Part shown: piece by piece, positions 1-8,331 of the stretch | Position numbering within the stretch: the first letter of the stretch is position 1 | Layout of the letters: each line of letters opens with the position of its first letter | Assembly (NCBI GenBank): GCA_964554125.1 | Contig: CAZKNG010000031.1 | Location: forward strand, 1 to 23,380 | From: JAGHBT01 sp035311885 | Lineage (GTDB): Bacteria > Krumholzibacteriota > Krumholzibacteriia > Krumholzibacteriales > WJIX01 | Direction: 5' to 3' | Length of the DNA: 23,380 bases | Made by a program: the position numbers and the translations under genes | The notes under the pieces: model-generated | Seen by the model: only the letters and a program-made list of their open reading frames with translations | Database searches by the model: none | What the model was told of the DNA's origin: nothing

Positions 1-78
1 GGCACAAAAGAGGAAGACTTTGAAAACTTATTGACTATTATGGAGTCGTATGTTAAAAGGAATAGCTTAACTGATTAA
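1..78 (+). CDS. 3' end of an unidentified gene (25 codons)
   Basis: Frame 1 is open from the first base to a TAA at 76-78 and encodes a charged, helical-looking tail ending in ...KRNSLTD. Only 25 residues are visible, so the product cannot be identified. In some bacteria the transcription-repair factor Mfd precedes parvulin/SurA genes and ends in a similar short helical tail, but nothing here proves that. The next 69 bases hold no further gene, only the leader and the Shine-Dalgarno sequence of the following gene. Whether the two genes are co-transcribed cannot be seen. Confidence 0.45.
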   Translation, partial: GTKEEDFENLLTIMESYVKRNSLTD

Positions 79-147
79 ACAGCAAGGGTTGGATTTAGCA
101 CGAATCAAAGAGCAGAAGAAGCATTTAAAAGAAAGAAAGGAGCAAAA

Positions 148-1842
148 ATGAAAAGGGCGGCATTTGTATTGATAATCACCCTTATAACAGGGTGTTTGGG
201 TTGTTCTACTACAGACAGAGAGGATCTCGTGATCGCGAGGGTTGAAGGAAAAGATCTCACTGTGGGACAGTTTGAGAAGGTCCAGAAAGTTATAGATGAG
301 AGTTATTTGCCGGACACAAAGAACCTTGAAGGAAAAAAGAAAATCTTAGATTACATGATTGCCAAAGAGGTTATGATCCTTAGGGCAAATGATATGGGAT
401 ACCGAAAGAACGAAAAGGTCAGGGCCTTTGAAAATATGTTCAAAGGGCCGTTTCTGGTTGGCGCGATAACAAAATATTACATACGGGATAAGGTCAAGGT
501 TAATGAAAAAGAGGTCGATGAATATTATGAAAAGATGAAAAACGAATTTGTTCTGAGCGAAATAACAGTCCTTGACAGCATGAAAGCTTTGAAAATAAGA
601 GATGAAGTATTAGAAGAAGGAACAGATTTTGCCGAAGCGGCGAGGAAATACTCTATCACCAGAACTGCAAAGGATGGCGGAAAGCTCGGGGCGGTTTCAA
701 TTGGTGAGATGTACTGGTGGGTGGAGGAAGCTTTACTTGATACAGAAGAAGGCGACATAACACTTCCCTTGAGAACGGAAAATGAATTCAGAATACTTAA
801 AGTACATGATAGAAGGACTGTCACTCCCGAGAGGGACAAGGAGTACGCGCGGAAAAGAGCCAGGGCGATAAAGGAAAACAAAAGAATGCAGAAAGTCAAG
901 CAGGGTATAATGGACGAAATGGGGTATAAAATTTATCCCGACGCGCTAGAAATCGCTTATAACAGTCTTCCGGAAGATATTTCCATGAAAGATGTTATGG
1001 ACAGAAAAGTTACCAGAAAAAACGCCCCGAAATTTAATTTGAGCAATGATTATCAGGGGATGATTATGTGTGAATATGAGGGGAATACATACACGCTTGC
1101 CGATTTCAAATATCTTTATGAAAACCTGGATCTCCCGGCAAGACCGCGCCGTACACAGGGAAGAGCGGGTATAGTAAACACGATGAACAAAAAGTTCTTT
1201 AACGATGTCCTTCCCGAGTACGCGGAGAAGAGACTTAAACTAATGGAAGACCCTGAAATAAAAGGGATCTACGACAGACGGGTCGAGCAGGTTATGTTAT
1301 CGTCTCTTTATAACGAAACTATAAAAGGGAAAGTTCAGGTGACCCAGCAGGAGATCGATGATTACTATAAAGAGAATGAGGCGCAGCTTGTAACGAAAGA
1401 AAAGAGAGAATTTACAGTAATATTAAACTCCGACAGGAAGATCATCGAAAAAGCCAGAAAGCTTGCCGGGGAAGGGAAAGATTTTGAGTTTCTTGTCGAA
1501 AACTTCTCTGAAGATGAAGCGATGAAGGAGAAGAACGGAAAAGTGAAGATGCACGCTGAAAATAAAGATTCGAAAATTGACGAAATTGGTTTCAGTCTGC
1601 CGGAGGGAGCGATATCAAAGCCCTTTAAAACCGGCAGGGGCTGGATGCTGTTGAAAGTTGAGAAAATTGTTGAAGCCATGAAGGTGTCTAAGGAACAAGC
1701 CGTAAAGTCAATCAGAAGCACTCTGAAGCAAGAGAAAATAAATGAATTGTTTGACAAGAAAGTAGCAGAATGGCGTAAGAACTATTCTATAGAAGTGTAT
1801 GAAGAAAACCTTGCTAAAGCCAAGCTTACAAGAACAAAATAG
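148..1842 (+). CDS. Lipoprotein with two divergent parvulin-like (PpiC) repeats, SurA/PrsA-like chaperone
   Basis: This is a predicted periplasmic folding factor of the SurA/PrsA/PpiD type, 564 residues long. It starts with a lipoprotein signal peptide; the lipobox is around ITGC16 or CLGC19. A helical SurA-N-like region follows (about 25-130), then a parvulin-like repeat (about 134-223, containing DFAEAARKYS and DGGKLGAVS), a helical linker, and a second repeat (about 413-506, with DFEFLVENFSED and ending RGWMLLKV). Both repeats keep the fold-defining blocks but lack the paired active-site His residues (the RHIL and GYHII motifs). A chaperone role is therefore more likely than prolyl isomerase activity. 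The ATG is preceded by AAAGGAG at a good distance. It heads a run of three such genes. The family assignment is fairly safe; enzymatic activity is doubtful. Confidence 0.82.
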   Translation: MKRAAFVLIITLITGCLGCSTTDREDLVIARVEGKDLTVGQFEKVQKVIDESYLPDTKNLEGKKKILDYMIAKEVMILRANDMGYRKNEKVRAFENMFKGPFLVGAITKYYIRDKVKVNEKEVDEYYEKMKNEFVLSEITVLDSMKALKIRDEVLEEGTDFAEAARKYSITRTAKDGGKLGAVSIGEMYWWVEEALLDTEEGDITLPLRTENEFRILKVHDRRTVTPERDKEYARKRARAIKENKRMQKVKQGIMDEMGYKIYPDALEIAYNSLPEDISMKDVMDRKVTRKNAPKFNLSNDYQGMIMCEYEGNTYTLADFKYLYENLDLPARPRRTQGRAGIVNTMNKKFFNDVLPEYAEKRLKLMEDPEIKGIYDRRVEQVMLSSLYNETIKGKVQVTQQEIDDYYKENEAQLVTKEKREFTVILNSDRKIIEKARKLAGEGKDFEFLVENFSEDEAMKEKNGKVKMHAENKDSKIDEIGFSLPEGAISKPFKTGRGWMLLKVEKIVEAMKVSKEQAVKSIRSTLKQEKINELFDKKVAEWRKNYSIEVYEENLAKAKLTRTK

Positions 1843-1846
1843 AGGT
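1841..1846 (+). promoter_or_regulatory. Shine-Dalgarno that fixes a GTG start at 1853
   Basis: AGAGGT overlaps the stop codon of the preceding gene and sits 6 nt before GTG 1853. The in-frame ATG at 1799 would overlap the preceding gene by 44 bp and put 18 extra residues in front of the signal peptide. Confidence 0.6.
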
Positions 1847-1852
1847 TGGGCT

Positions 1853-2749
1853 GTGGAAGGCGGCAAGAGATCAATTTTCAGAATGATGGCTGTACTTCTG
1901 GTTCTTATCTTGCTGTCTTCCGCCTGCCAAGAGAAAAAAGATCCCGGTGACACACAGCCGTCTCCGGGCGATATTGTAAGAGTCGGAGAGAAGGTTTTTA
2001 CAAAAGAAGGGTTTGAAAATCTTTTACCGCGTGACCAGGACGGACTTTACACGGCAGAGGATAGAAGATCATATATTAATAGATGGATTGACGTCGAACT
2101 GTGTTATCAGGAAGCTTTAAGACGGGGGCTGAAAGATGACCCCCGCGTGAAAGCGCGGATAAAAAACCTCGAGAAGGAATACCTTGCCGATCATCTTCTC
2201 TTCCTAGAAATGAGGGAAAGAATACAAATTGAAGAGAAGGAGATTAAAGATTATTTTGAGGAACACAGAAGAGAATATGAAAGGGAATATAGAGTACGAC
2301 ATATACTTTTAAACAGCAGAGAAGAGGCTGAAAAAGTAAAAAATCTTCTGAAAAGAAACAGCTTTCCTTATATCGCGAACAAATATTCTGTCGATCCTGT
2401 GGCGGGAAGAGGAGGAGACCTTGGTTATCTTACCAAGGAAAACATGATCCCGGAATTCGAATCTGTGGTATTTGAAATGCAGCCGGGGGAAGTAAGCGAT
2501 ATAGTTAAATCTGATTTCGGTTATCATATAATCAAATTAGTTGGAAGCCGCAAAACGCTCGGCACAGTTCATCTGAGCGATGTCCGGGAACAGATAATGA
2601 ATATCCTGATGGTGGAAAAGCGTAAAAAGGCGTACCGGGAATTCATGGAGTCCCTTCGCGGGAAAATAGGCGTTGAGTTCTACGATGAGAGATACAGGCA
2701 GAATAGTGATTCTGCTGAAACCTATTCAAAGGCGTCTTCTCAGCGGTGA
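1853..2749 (+). CDS. Peptidyl-prolyl cis-trans isomerase, parvulin type, lipoprotein (PrsA/SurA-like)
   Basis: From the GTG start the product has 298 residues. It has a short basic N-terminus, a hydrophobic segment (11-24) and Cys25 in a lipobox-like SSAC. It should be anchored to the inner or outer membrane and act on unfolded envelope proteins. A helical domain (about 40-140) precedes one well-preserved parvulin domain (about 145-235). That domain has the first His in VRHIL (His150), the GGDLGYL loop, the PEFE..F.M.PGEVS segment and the closing DFGYHIIKL (His225). Unlike the gene before it, both catalytic-site His residues are present, so isomerase activity is plausible. It lies 10 bp after the preceding stop, and SurA follows 38 bp later. 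Confidence 0.87.
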   Translation: MEGGKRSIFRMMAVLLVLILLSSACQEKKDPGDTQPSPGDIVRVGEKVFTKEGFENLLPRDQDGLYTAEDRRSYINRWIDVELCYQEALRRGLKDDPRVKARIKNLEKEYLADHLLFLEMRERIQIEEKEIKDYFEEHRREYEREYRVRHILLNSREEAEKVKNLLKRNSFPYIANKYSVDPVAGRGGDLGYLTKENMIPEFESVVFEMQPGEVSDIVKSDFGYHIIKLVGSRKTLGTVHLSDVREQIMNILMVEKRKKAYREFMESLRGKIGVEFYDERYRQNSDSAETYSKASSQR

Positions 2750-2787
2750 CTATGGAGTTAATTGATTTAGAGTAGAGGGGTGACAGG

Positions 2788-4131
2788 TTGAGTTTAACAA
2801 TAGGATCAAAAGGGTCTGCCGCTGCCGTGCTGCTGCTTATGATCGCCGGTTTTCTATGCGGAAACGCCCGCGGTACAGAGGAAACCGGAGAGAAGAAGGT
2901 AATAGACAGAGTGATTGCCATTGTCGAGGATAAGGCTGTACTGCAGAGCGAATTTGAGATTGAGTATAAGCGACTGCTTCTTCAAATAGGGGATACGGAA
3001 AATATTACAGCCGAAAGAAAGCGGGAAATCCGAAAGGAAGTACTTGAAGGTCTTGTGGCGGATTTGCTCATGGCTGTTCATGCTGAGAGAATCGGAATAG
3101 AGGTTGAACAGGAAAGCATAGATGCCCAGGTACAGGAAGCGATTGAGAGAAACAAAAGAGAGATCGGCGGTGAAGAAGCCTTTAAAAGGGAATTAAAGAA
3201 GAACGGGATAACGGTCCAGCAGCTCAGAATGCAATGGCGTGAGAAAATAAAATCAAGACAATTGATTCAGAAACTCATGTACAGGGAAGTTATGGGCCAG
3301 ATAAATATTAAAGAAGAGGAATTAAGAGAATATTACAGAGAAAATATTCAAGGAACGTCTATGCGGCCGGCCACAGTTAAACTGGCACAGATTCTTATTC
3401 TGCCGGAGCCCTCGGGGAAAAGCAAAGAGATCGCGCTGGAAAAGATAAGAGAGATAGAGAAAAGACTAAAGAACGGAGAAGCATTCTCCGGCCTTGCCGA
3501 GAAATATTCAGAGGGTCCAAGTGCTAAATATGGAGGTAATCTCGGATTCCTGAAACTGGATGAGCTTAACAACCCCGATTTTGTAGAAGCCGTGAGGAAG
3601 CTGGAAGTTGGAGAGGTCAGCCCCCCTGTTCTAACAGATTTCGGATATCATCTTATTAAACTCGATGAAATAGACGGAGAAGAAAAAAAGATTAGACATA
3701 TACTCGTCAAACTCAAAGAAAGCACAGGTGAGAAAGAAGAGGCTCTGAAAAAAGCGAAAGAGATCAGGAAGAGGATCCTCGATGGTAAGGATTTTGGCAA
3801 ACTGGCATCGCAATTTTCAGATGATAAAAAAACAGCCGAAAAAGGCGGAGTCATCGGGGAAATACCTCTAGCAAAACTTCCTGACTTTTTCAAAGAAGCA
3901 ATAAAAAATGTCAAGCCTGGAGAATTAGCTCCCGTTGTGAAAGACAGCAAAGGTTTTAGAATCATAAAAGTTCTCGGGCGGGAAAAAGAAAGACCTTACA
4001 GTTTCAAGGAAGCTGAGGATGATTTGAGAAATCTGCTAAGACAGGAGAAGATGCAGAAGAATTATATAGATTATGTTGATACCCTTAAGAGCAAATATTA
4101 CGTTGATATCAAGGAAGATGTTCAGCAGTGA
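2788..4131 (+). CDS. surA: SurA-type periplasmic chaperone with two parvulin domains
   Basis: The product has 447 residues from a TTG start, with AGAGGGG 7 nt upstream. A Sec signal peptide (about 1-28, ending GNARG) is followed by the SurA N-terminal domain (about 37-185; it opens VIDRVIAIVEDKAVLQSEF, a hallmark of SurA). Two parvulin domains follow (about 195-293 and 299-397), then a C-terminal helix. Domain 1 has Gln201 where the first His is expected but keeps GYHLI (His288). Domain 2 has RHIL (His304) but Arg391 where the second His would be. SurA delivers unfolded barrel proteins to the BAM complex in the periplasm. Its stop overlaps the GTG of the next gene (GTGA), so the two are translationally coupled. 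Confidence 0.9.
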   Translation: MSLTIGSKGSAAAVLLLMIAGFLCGNARGTEETGEKKVIDRVIAIVEDKAVLQSEFEIEYKRLLLQIGDTENITAERKREIRKEVLEGLVADLLMAVHAERIGIEVEQESIDAQVQEAIERNKREIGGEEAFKRELKKNGITVQQLRMQWREKIKSRQLIQKLMYREVMGQINIKEEELREYYRENIQGTSMRPATVKLAQILILPEPSGKSKEIALEKIREIEKRLKNGEAFSGLAEKYSEGPSAKYGGNLGFLKLDELNNPDFVEAVRKLEVGEVSPPVLTDFGYHLIKLDEIDGEEKKIRHILVKLKESTGEKEEALKKAKEIRKRILDGKDFGKLASQFSDDKKTAEKGGVIGEIPLAKLPDFFKEAIKNVKPGELAPVVKDSKGFRIIKVLGREKERPYSFKEAEDDLRNLLRQEKMQKNYIDYVDTLKSKYYVDIKEDVQQ

Positions 4132-4385
4132 GGATAGATCTCTTACTAAAATACCTGTGTCTGGCAAAGACGAGAAGCGAAGCAGCGAAGGGTGTCAGAA
4201 GCGGCGGAGTCAGGGTTGAAGGGAAAGCAGTAAAGTCCTCAAAAGAAATAAAGACCGGTGATATTTTGCACATAAGATATCCTGAAAGGGAAATAGTAAT
4301 TGAGATAGTTGAATTGCCGCGAAAACAGGTTCCCAGGAAAAAGAGAGAACAGTTCTACAGAATTATCAGGGAAAGAAATTTATAG
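4128..4385 (+). CDS. Small S4-domain RNA-binding protein (RqcP/Hsp15 family)
   Basis: An 85-residue protein that is almost entirely one S4 RNA-binding domain. It begins MRIDLLLKYLCLAKTRSEA and continues GGVRVEGKAVKSS and IKTGDILHI, followed by a basic tail (RKQVPRKKREQFY). Its length and ending resemble RqcP (YabO) of Bacillus, which binds stalled 50S-peptidyl-tRNA complexes. E. coli Hsp15 is about 50 residues longer but has the same domain and a related role on 50S subunits. No RqcH gene is in the window, so the exact partner is open. It starts with GTG overlapping the surA stop by 4 bp and is expected to be translated by coupling. Confidence 0.8.
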   Translation: MRIDLLLKYLCLAKTRSEAAKGVRSGGVRVEGKAVKSSKEIKTGDILHIRYPEREIVIEIVELPRKQVPRKKREQFYRIIRERNL

Positions 4386-4392
4386 AAGAGAT

Positions 4393-4397
4393 GGAGG
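4393..4397 (+). promoter_or_regulatory. Shine-Dalgarno favouring the pdxA start at 4403
   Basis: GGAGG lies 5 nt before ATG 4403. The alternative in-frame ATG at 4391 has only AGAAGAG, close upstream, and would add four residues. Confidence 0.5.
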
Positions 4398-4402
4398 AAG
4401 GG

Positions 4403-5416
4403 ATGAATGATGAGAGGATAAACATTGCTCTTACGATAGGTGATCCAGCCGGAATAGGTCCGGAGATTACCGCCGATTTGATTGAAAAGGGAAGATTTGA
4501 CAATCATAATCTGTATATTATAGGTTCAGCCGGAGAGCTGTCAAAATATCTGTCACAGAAGACGGCCGACAGAATAAGAACGATTGCCGATTGGAAATCC
4601 GCGCCTGAAATAAAAACGGAAAACCCCATTTTGATAGACACATCTTTACCAAACGCAAATCTTCCGGCCGGAAGGGCGAGCGAACAAGGCGGAAGAATTT
4701 CTGGCAAAGCGGTTGAAACAGCGGTTTCCATGGCTCTCTCAGGAGATGTTGAAGCGATAGTTACGGGGCCTATATCCAAAGAAGCTCTTGCCCTCGCGGG
4801 GTATTCGTATATAGGGCACACCGATATGCTTGCGGATAAATTCAGTTCACCTGACTGTCAGATGATGATGGTCAACGGTCCACTTAGAATTGTTATTATG
4901 ACAAGAGATATTGCATTGAAAGATGTGCCGGGCGCGATATCAACAGACAGGATAAAAAAATGCGTGAAGGTGACAGACGGCGCTCTGAAAGAATTCTGGG
5001 GAATAAAAAAACCGAAGATAGCGGTGGCGGCTTTGAATCCTCATGCCGGAGACGGGGGGGTTACCGGTTCCGAGGAAAGGGAGATTATCATTCCGGCGAT
5101 TGAAATGCTGCTCTCAGACGGATTGACTGTGGAGGGCCCCGTTCCCTCGGACACACTCTTTTATAACAGAAAAAACAAGGATTATGACGCCTATGTCGCT
5201 TTATATCATGATCAGGGGATGATTCCATTTAAAACAGCGGGATTTGACGAGGGTGTGAATATGACTATAGGGTTGCCGGTGGTCAGGACATCCGTATGTC
5301 ACGGCACGGCATATGGAATTGCCGGAAGGGGAGATGCTGAATCCGGAAGCCTCTGCGAGGCGGTTTCTCTAGCTGTTCGGTGCTGTTTAACAAAACGAGA
5401 GAAGGCCGGTGGCTGA
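4403..5416 (+). CDS. pdxA: 4-hydroxythreonine-4-phosphate dehydrogenase
   Basis: PdxA oxidises 4-phosphooxy-L-threonine in the DXP-dependent pathway to pyridoxal phosphate. PdxJ, encoded at 19081, uses its product. The 337 residues carry the family signatures: GDPAGIGPE (13-21), TGPISKEAL (121-129), GHTDML (138-143), NPHAGDGG (212-219), YHDQGMIPFK (268-277) and LPVVRTSVCHGTAYGIAG. Two of the three metal-binding His residues of E. coli PdxA align with His214 and His269. The third (E. coli His166) appears to be Asp169, within TRDIALKDV. Length is normal (E. coli 329). The surA-pdxA neighbourhood, here split by the S4 gene, is a known arrangement. The next gene overlaps its end by 8 bp if ftsE starts at GTG 5409. 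Confidence 0.93.
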   Translation: MNDERINIALTIGDPAGIGPEITADLIEKGRFDNHNLYIIGSAGELSKYLSQKTADRIRTIADWKSAPEIKTENPILIDTSLPNANLPAGRASEQGGRISGKAVETAVSMALSGDVEAIVTGPISKEALALAGYSYIGHTDMLADKFSSPDCQMMMVNGPLRIVIMTRDIALKDVPGAISTDRIKKCVKVTDGALKEFWGIKKPKIAVAALNPHAGDGGVTGSEEREIIIPAIEMLLSDGLTVEGPVPSDTLFYNRKNKDYDAYVALYHDQGMIPFKTAGFDEGVNMTIGLPVVRTSVCHGTAYGIAGRGDAESGSLCEAVSLAVRCCLTKREKAGG

Positions 5417-6209
5417 AATTATGCCGAAACAGAACAGGATAATAGCAGGTGTTTATCACCTGTCGAAAAAACTGGGCAAGGATTTCGCGCTGGGGGATAT
5501 AAATATACAGCTTGCAAACGGAGAGTTTGTTTTTCTGGTTGGTCCCAGCGGGGCGGGAAAAAGTACGCTGCTGAAGATGATGTATATGGATGATCTTCCC
5601 GATTCAGGGCAGGTAATAATGGGTTCATATGTTTCGACAAGAATGAAGAGGAGCACTATACCTGAGCTGAGGAGGAAAACAGGGATCATATTTCAGGATT
5701 TCCGTCTGCTGGAAGGAAGGACAGTTTTTGAAAATGTTGCCCTTGCGATGAAAGTTGCCGGAACCGGGATGGCGGAAATAAAAAGGGAAATGACCGACAT
5801 TCTAACCAGAGTGGGGTTATACCATAAAAGATACCAATTCCCCGGGTCACTTTCGGGGGGAGAACAGCAGAGAGTGGCAATAGCCCGGGCGCTGGCGAAC
5901 AAGCCGGTTATCCTCCTCGCTGATGAGCCGACGGGCAACCTCGATCCGGAAGTAACAAGAGAAATACTGGAGTTGTTATTCAGGATAAATTCTTCAGGGA
6001 CAGCGGTATTGATGGCTACTCACGACGTGGATCTTGTTAAGAGCTTCGGTCAGAGAATAATCTATTTACGGGACGGCAGGATTGTTAAGGACAGGGAAAT
6101 GCTCTTCAGGGGAAATCTAAGAGACACTCTTTCTGATTCCCACGTTGACTACCGCGCCAGAAAATTTACTGACAACGCTATAGGTGAGGATAACGGCAAA
6201 AATGAATAG
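5409..6209 (+). CDS. ftsE: Cell division ATP-binding protein FtsE
   Basis: The ATPase subunit of the FtsEX complex, which couples cytosolic ATP hydrolysis at the division ring to cell-wall hydrolase activation outside the inner membrane. All ABC ATPase motifs are present: Walker A GPSGAGKS (45-52), Q-loop in IIFQDFRLL (Gln96), signature LSGGEQQR (148-155), Walker B ILLADEP (168-174) and H-loop MATHD (His205). The block FRLLEGRTVFENVALAM is typical of FtsE rather than of other MacB-like ATPases. At 266 residues it is longer than E. coli FtsE (222), with a charged C-terminal tail of about 30 residues. The start is uncertain: GTG 5409 overlaps pdxA and has AGAAGG 3 nt upstream, while ATG 5421 is also possible. 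ftsX follows after 40 bp. Confidence 0.92.
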   Translation: MAEIMPKQNRIIAGVYHLSKKLGKDFALGDINIQLANGEFVFLVGPSGAGKSTLLKMMYMDDLPDSGQVIMGSYVSTRMKRSTIPELRRKTGIIFQDFRLLEGRTVFENVALAMKVAGTGMAEIKREMTDILTRVGLYHKRYQFPGSLSGGEQQRVAIARALANKPVILLADEPTGNLDPEVTREILELLFRINSSGTAVLMATHDVDLVKSFGQRIIYLRDGRIVKDREMLFRGNLRDTLSDSHVDYRARKFTDNAIGEDNGKNE

Positions 6210-6249
6210 AGATGAAGGGCCGTTTTATTAACTCGGAAGGTTTCGGAAA

Positions 6250-7122
6250 ATGGCGGGCATAAATGAGGTAAAATATATCATTGGCGAATCAACGAGAATG
6301 CTGAAACGCGGAAAGCTCTCCGGCCTTATATCTATCATTATTATGGGTTTTTCACTGCTGGTACTCCTGATTTTTCTTCTTATCACTTTGAATGTTTCGA
6401 TGGTTATAGACAGGGGAATGGAAGAGATATACGTCTATGTTTATCTTCAAGACGGGCTGGATAAGGAACCAGTAGAGATTATTAGAAACAGGCTTCTTGA
6501 TATAGAAGGCGTAAAAGGGGTTGTTTTTGTTTCAAAAGAAGAAGCGCTGAAGAAATTCCGCGACCAGCTGGGAGAAAGCGCAGAGATTTTAGATGAACTC
6601 AGCTCTAATCCTCTCCCGGACGCGCTTAGAGTACAGATGAAACCTGAACTGACAAAGAGCTCTTTTATGAAAAAAATAGCTCAAACTGCCATGGAGTGGA
6701 AGGGGGTAGAAGACGCGAGATACGGCAAAAAGTGGGTTGAAAGAGGGGAAAAACTCATTAAGGGTTTTTATATGACGGGGCTCGCCCTGGGGCTGATAGT
6801 TTTTCTTTCAGTAATTTTCGTGATATCTAATACGGTCAGGTTATCGATCTTATCCAGACAAAAATCTGTTGAAATAATGAAACTTGTGGGCGCGACCAAC
6901 TCTTACATACAGGTCCCCTTCATCATTGAAGGGGGGGTTCAGGGGATTATATCCTCAGGATTAGCCATGCTGCTCCTGTGGATAGTTTTTTCATTCGCGC
7001 AGAGATATTTGCCGGGGATAGCCTTTTTCCAGATTGAAGGGGTTGTGGGATTTATTGTTTTGTGCGCTTTGCTGGGTGCAGCGGGAAGCTTTATTGCCGT
7101 CAGGAAATTTCTTAAAAGATAA
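6250..7122 (+). CDS. ftsX: Cell division protein FtsX, permease-like subunit
   Basis: The 290-residue membrane partner of FtsE. One membrane helix near the N-terminus (about 24-50) is followed by a periplasmic domain (about 51-172) containing the family-typical EGVKGVVFVSKEEALKKF and NPLPDALRV. Three more helices lie at about 173-196, 222-250 and 263-286, which is the four-helix FtsX topology. The cytosolic loop SILSRQKSVEIMKLVGATN is the usual FtsE-contact region. GGAAGG lies 9 nt before the ATG. The immediate downstream gene encodes an EnvC-like protein, the expected partner of the periplasmic domain. Confidence 0.92.
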   Translation: MAGINEVKYIIGESTRMLKRGKLSGLISIIIMGFSLLVLLIFLLITLNVSMVIDRGMEEIYVYVYLQDGLDKEPVEIIRNRLLDIEGVKGVVFVSKEEALKKFRDQLGESAEILDELSSNPLPDALRVQMKPELTKSSFMKKIAQTAMEWKGVEDARYGKKWVERGEKLIKGFYMTGLALGLIVFLSVIFVISNTVRLSILSRQKSVEIMKLVGATNSYIQVPFIIEGGVQGIISSGLAMLLLWIVFSFAQRYLPGIAFFQIEGVVGFIVLCALLGAAGSFIAVRKFLKR

Positions 7123-7145
7123 ATTTTTTTCTAAGGAAGGGAAGC

Positions 7146-8321
7146 TTGAAGAACAGAGCCGCATATCTCTTTTTTCTCCTTGTTCTTATCACGGTAACGG
7201 ACGCGCCGCGCGCGCAGGAAAGCAGGCTCGGGGAAAGAATCGCCGACAAGGAAAATGAGCTGGCAAAATTGAGAGAGGAGATCAAAGAACATCGGAAGAA
7301 TATAGAGCGGCTGAAACGCGAAGAGAAGAATGTTGGAGACTACCTCGAAAGGTTGAAAGAGGAGAGAAATTTGACAAAGTCACTCCTTGAAGGAATAGAA
7401 GAAAAAGCAGATATGATGGAAAAACAGGCGTCTTTATTGAAAATATCGCTGGAAAGCAATGAGAAGGTTTATAATCAGAGGCTGAAGCTCTTTTCGGGAA
7501 GACTCAGGGAGATCTACAAAGAGAGGAACAGAGATTTCTGGCAGCAGATTCTGAACGCTGACGATTTCCCGGACCTCATCCAGAGGTATAAGTTCTTTTT
7601 GATGGTAGCCGCGAGAGACGCAGCCTTGATAGATGACATTAAAACAAAGAAGGAAGAGATATCGAAAAAGAAGGCGCAACTCGTAAAGATGATTCATCAG
7701 CTGTATCTCTCAAGCGAAGAAAAAAAGAAAGAACTGGCTAAGTTACGGGCAAATGAAGAGGAAAGAAAGAGGGCGCTGAATCAGCTGAAGGAAAAAGAAA
7801 GAAAACACGAGAGGAGAATAGACGAACTTGCTGCTGCCGAAGAGAATCTTTTAAATATTATAAACAGGCTGGAGAAGAGGAAAAAGACCATAGATATGCG
7901 GGGAGAATTCGGAGAGCCGGATTTCGAGGGGCTTAAGGGGAAGATGCCGATGCCGGTAAAGGGAAGGACTGTTCGGGAATACGGAAGATCAAGAAACCCC
8001 GAATTCGGCACGGTTACTTTCAACTCCGGTCTGGATATAGATGCCAGAGAAGGGTCTCCTGTCAGCGGAGTGGCACGGGGAAGGGTTGAATACGCCGGAG
8101 AACTATCCGGATACGGTAAATGTATTATTATAAATCACGGTAACAGCTACTATACGTTGTACGCGAGAACAGGCCGGATATTTGTAAAACAGGGAGATCA
8201 GGTTGAAAAAGGGGATATCATAGCGGAGGCATCAAGTTCTACTGTTTCCAGTGAGAGAGTGTTTCATTTTGAAATCAGAAAATCCAAAAGAGCCCTTAAT
8301 CCGCGGGGATGGATAAAATAA
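7146..8321 (+). CDS. envC: EnvC-like murein hydrolase activator with degenerate LytM domain
   Basis: The product has 391 residues from a TTG start with GGAAGG 5 nt upstream. A Sec signal peptide (about 1-23) is followed by a long coiled coil (about 25-245, very rich in Lys and Glu) and a C-terminal LytM/M23 domain (about 268-388). The zinc site of active M23 peptidases is broken. The first ligand His is Asn293 in NSGLDID, although Asp297 remains. The YAH position reads YAR (Arg341). The HxH motif reads VFH (Val372, His374). EnvC of E. coli is likewise catalytically dead: it is recruited by FtsX and activates amidases AmiA and AmiB. The position directly after ftsEX and the matching architecture support the same job here. 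No amidase gene is in the window. Confidence 0.88.
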   Translation: MKNRAAYLFFLLVLITVTDAPRAQESRLGERIADKENELAKLREEIKEHRKNIERLKREEKNVGDYLERLKEERNLTKSLLEGIEEKADMMEKQASLLKISLESNEKVYNQRLKLFSGRLREIYKERNRDFWQQILNADDFPDLIQRYKFFLMVAARDAALIDDIKTKKEEISKKKAQLVKMIHQLYLSSEEKKKELAKLRANEEERKRALNQLKEKERKHERRIDELAAAEENLLNIINRLEKRKKTIDMRGEFGEPDFEGLKGKMPMPVKGRTVREYGRSRNPEFGTVTFNSGLDIDAREGSPVSGVARGRVEYAGELSGYGKCIIINHGNSYYTLYARTGRIFVKQGDQVEKGDIIAEASSSTVSSERVFHFEIRKSKRALNPRGWIK

Positions 8322-8331
8322 GGATCTGATC

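Noticed and set aside
7146..8321. Active M23 endopeptidase
   Set aside because: Most expected zinc ligands are replaced (Asn293, Arg341, Val372), so catalysis is unlikely; an amidase activator fits better.
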